NCBI GenBank assembly: GCA_020851795.1
Contig: JADZCA010000059.1
Location: forward strand, 1 to 36,784
DNA from: Planctomycetota bacterium
GTDB taxonomy: Bacteria; Planctomycetota; PLA2; JAEUHO01
Length of the DNA stretch: 36,784 nt
Direction of reading: 5' to 3'
Part shown: positions 16,459 through 23,382 of the stretch, one piece after another
Position numbering within the stretch: the stretch's first letter is position 1
Layout of the letters: each line of letters starts with the position of its first letter
Notes under the pieces: model-generated
The model's database searches: none
The model's input: the letters and a program-made list of their open reading frames with translations, nothing else
What the model was told of the DNA's origin: nothing
Translations under genes and position numbers: made by a program

Positions 16459-17901
16459 CTACTTCCTCTCCTTCGTCGCGACGGCGGCGCCGTCGGCGAG
16501 GTCCTTGCTGGGGTCGAGGACGACGCTCTCGCCGCCCTCGAGGCCGCGCTCGACGTCGACGAGGCCGGAGGCCTCCGCCCCGAGCACGACCTCGACACGG
16601 CGCACGCGCCCGCCCGCGACGACGAACACCACGGGCTTGCCGTCCCGCGACACGACCGCCCGGCGCGACACCTTCGGCCGCGTCTTCGCCGCGGGGCCCG
16701 CCGGCGCGTCCTTGCCGAGGAAGGTCACGCGGGCCCCCATCTCGGGCTTGACGATCGGCGGCCACTCCACGAACTCGATGCGCATCTCGACGGTGGCCTT
16801 CTGCCGGTCGGCGGTCGGCCACACCTGCCGCACCTTGCCGCGCCAGGCCTTGTCGGGCGCCGCGTCGAGCACGATGCGCGTGACGTCGCCGGCGGCGATG
16901 GTGCCGAGCCGCGTCTCGGACAGCTCGACCTGGACCTCGAGCGTCTTGGGGTCCACGATCGTCGCGACGCTGCCGCGCGAGTTGCCGCCCGCGCCCGTGG
17001 CGGCGACGACCTCGCCGACCTCGGCGTCCTTGTGCACGACGAGCCCGTCGAAGGGCGCGCGGACGAAGGTCTTCTCGACGAGGATGTCGGCCTGCTTGGC
17101 GGCCTCGGCGGCGCGCACGACCTCGGCCTCGGCGGTCTCGACGGCCGCGGCGCGCCGGTCGATCTCGGCCTGCCACGACGCCTCCGACGCGTGGCCGGCC
17201 TTGGCCTTCGCCTCGGCGGCGAGCAGCGCGGCCGCCGCGGTGCGCGCCGCGGCCGTGATCGCCGTCCAGCGCGCCTCGTCCACGATGCGCTGCTCGCGCA
17301 GGGGGCGGTTGCGCACGACCTCGGCGTCGGCGCGCTCGACCTCCACGCGCGCCTGCGCGACGGCCTCGTCGAGCGCCTCGATGTCCTTGCGCAGCCGGAC
17401 GAGGTCGGTCGCGGCCGCGGCGTGGGCCTTCTGCGCCTCCGCGCGGCGCTTGCGCGCGACCTCGACGTCCTGCGCCGCGGCCTTGGCCTGCACGTCGTAG
17501 TCGTCGTGCTGGATGCGCGCGACGACGTCGCCCTCGTGCACGGTCGTCCCCTCCTCCACGTTGACCGCGACGAGCCGGCCGGAGAGGACGGTGGAGAGGG
17601 CGGCGCGCTTGCGCGCGATCACGTAGCCGTTGCCGGTGACCTCGCCGGGCTGCGCGACGGGCCCGCCGGGCGCGACGACGACGGCCGTCGAGACGACCGG
17701 CGGCCCGCCCCCCGTCACGTCGTCGAGGACGAGGCGGCCCGTCGCGTACGCCCACCCGAGGAAGCCCGCCAGCGCCAGCACGAGCAGCCACAGCAGCGGG
17801 CTCGCGCGACGGCGCGCCGCGGTCGGCGCGGCGCGGTCGATGCGCAGGCGGGACAGGTCGGGGACGCTCCGCTGCGTCTCGGTCGGGGCGCCGGGGGCCA
17901 T
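16459..17901 (-). CDS. HlyD/MacA-type periplasmic adaptor (membrane fusion protein)
   Basis: This 480-residue protein is the first gene of the export operon. It has an N-terminal membrane anchor ([19 protein letters not shown], about 34-52), then a first half-lipoyl strand ([23 protein letters not shown]). A long helical hairpin rich in Ala/Lys/Glu follows (about 115-265). The second lipoyl half reads [23 protein letters not shown], and a beta-barrel part follows. Such adaptors join an inner-membrane ABC transporter to an outer-membrane channel; no TolC-like gene is in the window. The ATG at 17901 is placed by a -10 hexamer only six bases upstream. Confidence 0.9.
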   Translation of the reverse strand: MAPGAPTETQRSVPDLSRLRIDRAAPTAARRRASPLLWLLVLALAGFLGWAYATGRLVLDDVTGGGPPVVSTAVVVAPGGPVAQPGEVTGNGYVIARKRAALSTVLSGRLVAVNVEEGTTVHEGDVVARIQHDDYDVQAKAAAQDVEVARKRRAEAQKAHAAAATDLVRLRKDIEALDEAVAQARVEVERADAEVVRNRPLREQRIVDEARWTAITAAARTAAAALLAAEAKAKAGHASEASWQAEIDRRAAAVETAEAEVVRAAEAAKQADILVEKTFVRAPFDGLVVHKDAEVGEVVAATGAGGNSRGSVATIVDPKTLEVQVELSETRLGTIAAGDVTRIVLDAAPDKAWRGKVRQVWPTADRQKATVEMRIEFVEWPPIVKPEMGARVTFLGKDAPAGPAAKTRPKVSRRAVVSRDGKPVVFVVAGGRVRRVEVVLGAEASGLVDVERGLEGGESVVLDPSKDLADGAAVATKERK

Positions 17902-17907
17902 CCTCGG

Positions 17908-17913
17908 AGTGTA
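17908..17913 (-). promoter_or_regulatory. -10 element of the five-gene export operon, leaderless spacing
   Basis: TACACT on the minus strand is followed by CCGAGG and the ATG at 17901. It should drive the adaptor, ATPase and three permeases. Confidence 0.5.
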
Positions 17914-18004
17914 CGGCGTTCCCGGGGGGCTTCCTCGCCGGCACCGACTGCCGGCGCCCCCCGGGCGGGCCCCGCGGACCGTGCCGTGGAGCTCACCGCG
18001 TGGG

Positions 18005-19729
18005 CTACGCGCGGGCGCCGCCCTGCACCGGTCGGTGGACGACCATGCGGATCTCGTCGGGGAGCAGGGCGCGCAGCTCCTCGAGCGGGCTCCCGCGCAG
18101 CATCTTCTCGAGCCGCGTGCGGCGCGACCCGCCGACGTGCACCTCGACCACGCCGAGCGTGACCGCGTGGTCGGCGACCACCGACATCGCCGACGACGAG
18201 AGCTCGTAGACGATGCGGACGGGCAGCGCGCGGTCGTGCGCCGCGCTGCGCGCGCGCGCCAATAGCGCGGCGGCCTCCGGGTCGAGGGCGGGGTCGAGGG
18301 CTTCGACGGGCCGGTCGCCGAACACGAACGACGCCTCGCGCACGAGCACGACGACGACGCACGCGCCGAGGTCGGCGGCGCGCTCGTAGGCCCGCTCGAC
18401 GACGTCGAAGTCGCCGCGCGTGGCGACGAGGAGGCGCGGCGCCTCGGGCGGGAACGGCGCGCGCTCGACCGGGTTGGCGCGCTCGCGGTAGGTCCGCGCA
18501 CCGAAGCGCGCGAGGAGGCCGGTCCCGACGACGACGCCGGCGAAGACGAGCGCGTCGGGCTTCTCGACGCAGATGGTGACCCACGCGGCGCCCATGACGC
18601 CCGCGACGCCGAAGAGCGCCGCACGCTCGACGGTGCGGACCTGCGGCTTGCGCGCGCGCGCGGTGGCGAAGCAGTTGAGCGCGATCGCGCCGACGACGCC
18701 CACCGCGTAGAGCGAGGCGAGCCCCGCGAGGTCGTCCTGCACGACCAGCAGGAGCAGCGGGGCCGCGGTGGCGACGAGCAGCGCGCGCTGCGGCACGCCG
18801 AAGCGGTTGAGCCGCGCGAGGCCGCGCGGGACCTCGCCGTCGCGGGCCATCGAGAACTGCACGCCGAGCATGCCGGTGATGGCGGTGCTGGCGGCGGAGA
18901 GGAGCAGCAGCGCGAACGCGACCGAGGCGACGCGCGCGAAGCCGGGCCCGACGTAGTGCTCGGCCAGCGCGCGCAGCATGTCCTCCTGGCGCTCGGCCAG
19001 GACGTGCTCGGGCACGGGCACGGCGTTCATCGCGACGGCGAAGACGAGGTTGAGCAGCACGACCTCGACGGCGACGGGCCAGATCGTCTTGCGGCTGGTC
19101 GCACCGACGGGGTGGACCATGATGCCGGTCATGTTGGCGACGGCCTCGACGCCGGAGAGCGCGAGCACGATGTGGACGAGACGGGTCCAGTGCTCGTGGA
19201 GCGGGGCCCGGGGCGCCACCAGCGTCGCCTCGGAGAGATGCGGGGCGGCGCACGCGGCGACGACGAGGTAGCCGACGAAGGCGGCGGCGGCGATCCAGAG
19301 CGCGAGCACGCCGGCGCGGCGCGGGCCGAAGTAGTGGACGGCGCCGAGCGCGAGCAGCGCGCCGACGGCCCAGCGGGCCGGGTGCTCGACGCCGAGGTAG
19401 TGGAAGGCGTCGAGGGCGGAGATGGCGGCGGTGACGACGTAGTCGGCGAAGAGCAGCAGCCCGCCGACGACCCCGAGCACCTTGCTCTGCTCGCGCGCGG
19501 CCGCGTAGACGCCGCCGCCCTCGGGGTAGGCGCGGCAGATCGCGGTGTAGGCGCCGGCGACGACGAGGAGGAGCACCCCCATCGCGGCCACGTAGACGAG
19601 CGACGCGTGGCCGGTGGCGGCGAACGCGATCCCGAGGACGTAGAGGCGGGACGTCCCCCAGTCGCCGAACAGCATCGGCCCGGCGTGGTACCAGGCGAGC
19701 TCGCGGGGGCGCTTGCCGAACGACAGCAT
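18005..19729 (-). CDS. APC-family amino-acid permease with C-terminal universal stress protein domain
   Basis: The 574-residue product has about twelve membrane segments in residues 1-415, with APC features (YPEGGGVYAAAREQ, ALSGVEAVANMTGI, STAITGMLGVQFSMARDGEVP). A cytoplasmic tail of about 150 residues resembles a universal stress protein (LLVATRGDFDVVERAYERAADLGACVVVVLV at its start, VVADHAVTLGVVEVHVGGSRRTRLEKMLRGS near its end). The GGSRR...L.G.S part corresponds to the nucleotide-binding loop. The permease probably imports an amino acid or polyamine with proton coupling, with the tail sensing adenine nucleotide or energy state (inference). No clear -10 was found; candidates near 19802 are poor. 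Confidence 0.85.
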   Translation of the reverse strand: MLSFGKRPRELAWYHAGPMLFGDWGTSRLYVLGIAFAATGHASLVYVAAMGVLLLVVAGAYTAICRAYPEGGGVYAAAREQSKVLGVVGGLLLFADYVVTAAISALDAFHYLGVEHPARWAVGALLALGAVHYFGPRRAGVLALWIAAAAFVGYLVVAACAAPHLSEATLVAPRAPLHEHWTRLVHIVLALSGVEAVANMTGIMVHPVGATSRKTIWPVAVEVVLLNLVFAVAMNAVPVPEHVLAERQEDMLRALAEHYVGPGFARVASVAFALLLLSAASTAITGMLGVQFSMARDGEVPRGLARLNRFGVPQRALLVATAAPLLLLVVQDDLAGLASLYAVGVVGAIALNCFATARARKPQVRTVERAALFGVAGVMGAAWVTICVEKPDALVFAGVVVGTGLLARFGARTYRERANPVERAPFPPEAPRLLVATRGDFDVVERAYERAADLGACVVVVLVREASFVFGDRPVEALDPALDPEAAALLARARSAAHDRALPVRIVYELSSSAMSVVADHAVTLGVVEVHVGGSRRTRLEKMLRGSPLEELRALLPDEIRMVVHRPVQGGARA

Positions 19730-19845
19730 CGCGGACCTCGGGCGGAGGTCGGCGGGGGTGCCGCGCGACCCGACCTCGGGACGTACCGGGGGCCCGGCGG
19801 AGCCCTACGGTCGGCGGGACGCGTCGTCGTCCCGGAGCGGGGCGG

Positions 19846-19974
19846 CTACGGGTTCTTGCGGACGCGCGGGCTGTTGCGGCGCTGCTTGTGGGTCTGGCCC
19901 TGCTTGGTCTTACCCTGCTTGAACTTGCCGCGGAACGAGCCGCCGCGGGTGGTCTTCGTGCGCTTCTTGGACAT
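19846..19974 (-). CDS. 42-residue, highly basic small protein
   Basis: The product is MSKKRTKTTRGGSFRGKFKQ and so on, ending RVRKNP, with about 18 Lys/Arg among 42 residues and no acidic residue. Evidence that it is real includes an ATG with a good site (CCGGAGG, three bases before) and a TACACT hexamer 22 nt upstream. It also uses AAG/CGC/GGC-type codons like neighbouring genes. The composition suggests RNA or ribosome binding; the TRGGSFRGKFKQGK part faintly recalls the small ribosomal protein bTHX, but I would not assign it. It lies between the permease and the tRNA gene, pointing toward the permease. Confidence 0.7.
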   Translation of the reverse strand: MSKKRTKTTRGGSFRGKFKQGKTKQGQTHKQRRNSPRVRKNP

Positions 19975-19996
19975 GGAGCCTCCGGCCAAGGGGCCG

Positions 19997-20002
19997 AGTG
20001 TA
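19997..20002 (-). promoter_or_regulatory. -10 element of the 42-residue basic protein gene
   Basis: TACACT on the minus strand leaves a 22-nt leader that contains the CCGGAGG ribosome-binding site. Confidence 0.5.
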
Positions 20003-20080
20003 TGCGCCCTGCGCCGGGGGCGAAGGGTCCGCGGGAGCGGCCCCCGTGCGGCGCCCCCGTGCGGGGGACCGCGCCCTTCC

Positions 20081-20110
20081 TTGCCACCTTCCCCTTCGAT
20101 CCCCTACCCT
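20081..20110 (+). promoter_or_regulatory. Promoter of the tRNA gene (TTGCCA - 18 nt - TACCCT)
   Basis: The -35 TTGCCA (20081-20086) and -10 TACCCT (20105-20110) are 18 nt apart. The -10 ends 17 nt before the mature tRNA 5' end. This is the best two-box promoter in the window and anchors the meaning of the TANNNT hexamers elsewhere. A CCCCC-GTGC-GGGGG hairpin lies just upstream at about 20055-20068. Confidence 0.7.
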
Positions 20111-20127
20111 CCCTCCCCTGCCCGCGT

Positions 20128-20203
20128 GCCGGCATAGCTCAGCGGTTAGAGCGGCGGCTTCATAAGCCGTAGGTCCGTGGTTCAAGTCCACGTGCCGGCA
20201 CCA
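20128..20203 (+). tRNA. tRNA with CAT anticodon (elongator Met, or Ile2 after lysidine modification)
   Basis: This is a full 76-nt cloverleaf. The acceptor pairs GCCGGCA with TGCCGGC, and A plus an encoded CCA follows. The D arm is GCTC/GAGC with an 8-nt loop. The anticodon stem GCGGC/GCCGT (one G-T pair) has loop TTCATAA with CAT at 20161-20163. The variable loop is 5 nt, and the T arm is CGTGG-TTCAAGT-CCACG. Initiator features (unpaired first base, three G-C pairs ending the anticodon stem) are absent, so it is not fMet. The short D loop and T arm resemble tRNA-Ile2, but Met cannot be excluded. Confidence 0.95.
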
Positions 20204-20277
20204 ACTTCGCCCCCCTTCCGTGGTCACGGGTCGCGCTCGACAGCGGGCCTCGACCGCGACTTGAACCACGGACCTAC
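20175..20277 (+). repeat. tRNA-derived direct repeat, copy A (includes the real tRNA 3' end)
   Basis: The 103-bp repeat begins in the T stem of the tRNA and includes the CCA end, then 74 bp beyond it. Its last 20 bases (20258-20277), with the next base, are the exact reverse complement of tRNA positions 20168-20188. A 21-bp stem could thus form between the tRNA body and sequence 70 nt downstream. Between 20204 and 20476 I see no gene. Confidence 0.85.
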
Positions 20278-20320
20278 GGGGGTAGGCGCCGTCGCGAGTC
20301 TGCGAGCGACCTGGCGCCGT

Positions 20321-20337
20321 AGGGGGCGAAGCCCCCT
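20321..20337. terminator. Stem-loop AGGGGGC-GAA-GCCCCCT
   Basis: A perfect 7-bp stem with a GAA loop lies between the two tRNA-derived repeats. It has only two T residues after the stem. It could end the tRNA transcript. Confidence 0.4.
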
Positions 20338-20377
20338 TGGACGCGACCGTGGCGGCGCGGCGGGCTGCCCGCCGTCG

Positions 20378-20480
20378 CCGTGGTTCAAGTCCACGTGCCG
20401 GCACCAACTTCGCCCCCCTTCCATGGTCACGGGTCGCGCTCGACAGCGTGCGTCGACCGCGACTTGAACCACGGATCTAC
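20378..20480 (+). repeat. tRNA-derived direct repeat, copy B (detached tRNA 3' end)
   Basis: This is identical to copy A at 99 of 103 positions and exactly 203 bp downstream. It includes T arm, acceptor 3' strand and CCA (ending 20406) but no D or anticodon arm, so it is not a functional tRNA. It also carries the inverted T-arm fragment (20461-20480), which overlaps the stop codon of the minus-strand gene at 20477. Such 3'-end duplication is what integration at a tRNA gene leaves behind. Confidence 0.85.
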
Positions 20481-20950
20481 CTGGCGGGGTTCGGCGACCG
20501 CGCCGAACCCACGATGTCGTCGTCGGTGCCCCAACGGCGATCGGGTCCGGCGCTCTCGAGCACGTAGCCGCGCGCCGTGACGGGGGTACGCGCGTAGCGG
20601 ATGGGCATACCCCACGCGTCGCGGGGCACGCGCTCGAGATGCCCGTCGCCCTCGTCGTCCACCTCGCTGACGAGCGCGTCGAGCTCGGGCGGGATCGTCC
20701 CTTGCGTCGCGCGGAATCGCTCGATCGCGTCGGCGACCCGGGACAGTTCGGCCCGGGTCGCCTGGGCGGCACCTCCCGGACGGCACGTCTCGCTGCCGTC
20801 GCGCCCGACCCACGGGAGCGCAGCGCCACCCGACACGACCGCGAGCAGCGCCCACCGACGCGCGGCGCGGGACGCCGCGGCCGTCGGCGGGCGGCGCCGC
20901 GCCTCCACGGTCGGCTCGGATCCGGACGGGCCGTCGGTCGTCGGGGTCAA
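20477..20950 (-). CDS. GspG-like pseudopilin-domain protein with atypical N-terminus
   Basis: The C-terminal ~90 residues match the type II secretion major pseudopilin GspG: the helix TRAELSRVADAIERFRATQG, then VPRDAWGMPIRYA and the tail YVLESAGPDRRWGTDDDIVGS, which resembles its calcium-binding end. A membrane helix is present (RRWALLAVVSGGAALPWV). The normal prepilin cleavage motif (GFTLIE-like) is absent, and no other secretion gene is nearby. The start is uncertain. I chose TTG at 20950, which has GGGAG upstream; an ATG at 21043 is possible but gives arginine-rich noise. The stop lies inside tRNA-derived repeat B, so the original C-terminus may have been altered. Confidence 0.6.
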   Translation of the reverse strand: MTPTTDGPSGSEPTVEARRRPPTAAASRAARRWALLAVVSGGAALPWVGRDGSETCRPGGAAQATRAELSRVADAIERFRATQGTIPPELDALVSEVDDEGDGHLERVPRDAWGMPIRYARTPVTARGYVLESAGPDRRWGTDDDIVGSARSPNPAR

Positions 20951-21014
20951 CGCTGCGCTCCCGCGGGGCTGCCCCTTCGACGACGTCGGGGCGCGCGTCC
21001 TCCCTCGCCCCGGG

Positions 21015-21020
21015 TACTCT
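21015..21020 (+). promoter_or_regulatory. -10 element of the ceramidase-like gene, leaderless spacing
   Basis: TACTCT is followed by 7 nt (CGGCCGC) and the GTG at 21028. No ribosome-binding site is visible. Confidence 0.5.
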
Positions 21021-21027
21021 CGGCCGC

Positions 21028-21825
21028 GTGGACCTCGACGCACGCCGACGGCTCGCCGCCCGGGCCGTCGTGGGGCTCACGGTGGTCGCGATCGCGGCGC
21101 TGCTCGTCCACGGCCCCGTCCCGCAGGACGAGGGCTACCACGCGTTCGCCGATCGGCGCGCGTGGCTCGGCGTGCCCAACGCGCTCGACGTCCTCTCCAA
21201 CGCCCCCTTCCTCGCCGTCGGCCTCGCGGGCCTGCGCGTCGCGCGCCGCGGCGCAGCACGACGGCCACGCTGGGCCACGACCGCCGCGACGCTGTTCGCG
21301 GTCGGCGTCGCCGCGACGGCCGTCGGCTCGGCGCTCTATCACGTGGCGCCGCGCGACGCCACCCTCGTGCTCGACCGGCTGCCGATGGGGCTCGCCTTCG
21401 GCGCGTTCTTCGCGCTGCTGCTCGGCGATCGCCTCGGGCCCCGCGCCGGGCGCGCGATCCTCGGCCCCGCCGTCGTGCTGGGGCCGGCGAGCGTGCTGCT
21501 GTGGTGGGCCTCGCGGTCGTGGACGCCGGGCGGCGACCTGCGCCTCTACGGCGTCGCGCAGTTCCTCCCCGCCGTGTCGGGCGTACTTCTGCTCGCGCTC
21601 GTCCCCCCCACCGACCGCGCCGCACGCGCAGCGCTGTGGGCGGGACTGCTCGGCTACGCGGCCGCCAAGGCGCTCGAGGCGGCCGACGAGGCGCTGTGGC
21701 GCGCGTCGGGCGGCCTGCTCGCGGGCCACGCGCTCAAGCACGTCGCGGCCGCGGTCGCCGCGGGCTTCCTCGTGCGGTGGGTCGCGCTCACCGACGCGGC
21801 CGGCGACGCGGCGGCGACCGCGTGA
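21028..21825 (+). CDS. Ceramidase-like integral membrane hydrolase (CREST superfamily)
   Basis: The 265-residue product has seven predicted membrane helices. The pattern matches the alkaline ceramidase/CREST superfamily: PNALDVLSNAPF (motif Ser), GSALYHVAP (His), VLDRLPM (Asp) and HALKH near the end (HxxxH). In the superfamily these residues form a zinc site that hydrolyses amide bonds in lipids such as ceramide; adiponectin receptors and Per1 are relatives. All key residues are present. The substrate here is unknown; a bacterial ceramide-like or other N-acyl lipid is possible. It stands as a single gene. Confidence 0.82.
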   Translation: MDLDARRRLAARAVVGLTVVAIAALLVHGPVPQDEGYHAFADRRAWLGVPNALDVLSNAPFLAVGLAGLRVARRGAARRPRWATTAATLFAVGVAATAVGSALYHVAPRDATLVLDRLPMGLAFGAFFALLLGDRLGPRAGRAILGPAVVLGPASVLLWWASRSWTPGGDLRLYGVAQFLPAVSGVLLLALVPPTDRAARAALWAGLLGYAAAKALEAADEALWRASGGLLAGHALKHVAAAVAAGFLVRWVALTDAAGDAAATA

Positions 21826-21961
21826 GGCGGTCGGCCCGCGCGACGACGCGCTCCGTGCGAGAGAACGGCGAGCGCCGACGCAAGCGCGGCGGCGACGTCG
21901 GCCGGGGCGCCGGGCACGCGCGGAGGATGGCGTCCGCCCCCCCCCCGCGACCCGGCCGGCG

Positions 21962-23308
21962 TCAGCTGCGTGCGCGGAGGCGACGGCGGCTGCGCGACGA
22001 GGGCTTCTCGACCGAGGCCTTGCGCTCGACGGTGCCGAGCCCCGCGCGGAGCTCGCGGTACGCGTCCCAGTCGAAGCGCGCGAGGAACTCCGCGGCGGCC
22101 CCCGCGCCGCGGGCGAACAGGTCCACGCGCGCGTCGTCAGTGAGCCCGAAGTCGAGCCAGAAGTGGTCGCCCGTGTCGATCGCCGCGACGAGGTGGCGGT
22201 AGTCGGGGTTGTCGAGGATGAACTCGTCGTCGCCCTGGTGGCGCGCCGCGTTGAGCAGCGCGGCGGCGAAGTTGCCGATCGCGCCGAGCGTCCCCGACGT
22301 CACCGGGTTGGGCGCCTGCTCGGCACGGCCGAGCTTGACGCCGAAGGTCGGCGCGATCGGCACGCCGGGCTCGTGGAACACGTCGATCGGGAAGTTGGAG
22401 ACGATGCCCCCGTCCACGAAGAGGACCTCGTCGGGGACCACCCCCGCCCACCCCGCCCGCGCGGTCCACGCGGGATCTTGGGGCCTCCCGCGCGCCGGCG
22501 GACGGGCGCGCACCGGCGCGAACGCGAACGGGATCGACATCGACGCACGGACGAAGCGCGAGAGCGGCACGTGCTCGGCGTCGGGCCAGTAGAGCTCCGC
22601 CATCTCCGGGAGGATCGCCCGCGTCTCGGTGGTGATGTCGGCGGCGACGAGCCGCAGGCAAGGGAGCGTCTGCGTCGGGAGCAGCGTGGCGCCCGTGCGA
22701 CGGTGGTGGATCCGCGGCAGCCGGGCGAGGCGCGCGCCGAGCGAGCGCGTGTCGGTCACGCCGAAGCCGGCCAGCACGCCGTCGAGCCACGCCGCGACCC
22801 GGTCGCCGGGATGGAGCCCGAGGTCCTTCTTAAGGTTGTCCACCACCTGGAGCGCCTCGAGGCCGACCGCGGCGAGGCCGATCAGCCCCTTGCGGTGACG
22901 GCCGGCGAGCAGCGACTCGGTCAGGTCCTGCGCGTCGCCGTCCCCGTCGAAGAACGACCGGATCGGGGCCGCGGCCACCGCGCCGACGATCCGCTCCGAG
23001 CGCGGGTCCGCCGGGTCGGCCGCGGCGGCCAGCAGCGTGGCGTTGATCGCGCCCGCCGACGTGCCCCCGATGCCGAGGAAGCGCAGGCCCACCTGCTCGA
23101 GGACGTAGGTGTAGCCCAGCAGCGCGATGCCGAGCACGCCCCCGCCCTCCATGACGAGGTCCACGTACTGGTGCCCCGCGTCGTCGACGGTGTCGGAGTA
23201 GGCACGGGTCGCGACCCCGCCTGCGTCGCAACGGGCGGCGGCGCGCGCCTGCGCGACGTGCCCGACGACGTCGGGGTGCGCGAAGAACCTGTCGGGACCG
23301 GTCGTCAT
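21962..23308 (-). CDS. Patatin-like phospholipase
   Basis: The 448-residue lipid acyl hydrolase has an oxyanion loop EGGGVLG (residues 54-60), nucleophile elbow GIGGTSAGA (Ser84) and catalytic Asp in VDGG (Asp299), so the Ser-Asp dyad is intact. There is no signal peptide; the enzyme is probably cytoplasmic or exported by a non-Sec route. The C-terminal ~20 residues are very basic (SSRSRRRLRARS) and may bind membrane. The ATG at 23308 has a GAGGAGGGA ribosome-binding site. The gene lies downstream of the ABC pair but has its own -10, so it may be separately expressed. Confidence 0.9.
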   Translation of the reverse strand: MTTGPDRFFAHPDVVGHVAQARAAARCDAGGVATRAYSDTVDDAGHQYVDLVMEGGGVLGIALLGYTYVLEQVGLRFLGIGGTSAGAINATLLAAAADPADPRSERIVGAVAAAPIRSFFDGDGDAQDLTESLLAGRHRKGLIGLAAVGLEALQVVDNLKKDLGLHPGDRVAAWLDGVLAGFGVTDTRSLGARLARLPRIHHRRTGATLLPTQTLPCLRLVAADITTETRAILPEMAELYWPDAEHVPLSRFVRASMSIPFAFAPVRARPPARGRPQDPAWTARAGWAGVVPDEVLFVDGGIVSNFPIDVFHEPGVPIAPTFGVKLGRAEQAPNPVTSGTLGAIGNFAAALLNAARHQGDDEFILDNPDYRHLVAAIDTGDHFWLDFGLTDDARVDLFARGAGAAAEFLARFDWDAYRELRAGLGTVERKASVEKPSSRSRRRLRARS

Positions 23309-23333
23309 CGCCCTTCCCTCCTCGACCGCGAGG

Positions 23334-23339
23334 AGGATA
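23334..23339 (-). promoter_or_regulatory. -10 element of the patatin gene
   Basis: TATCCT on the minus strand leaves a 25-nt leader that contains the GAGGAGGGA ribosome-binding site before the ATG at 23308. Confidence 0.5.
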
Positions 23340-23382
23340 CGGGCGCGGGACCGACCGCGCAACCGCGCCGCGCCTGACGGCC

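Noticed and set aside
20128..20203. Initiator tRNA-fMet
   Set aside because: First base pair is G-C and the anticodon stem lacks the run of three G-C pairs, so initiator identity is unlikely despite the CAT anticodon.
20378..20406. Second tRNA gene
   Set aside because: Only the T arm and acceptor 3' strand with CCA are present; there is no D arm, anticodon arm or 5' acceptor strand.
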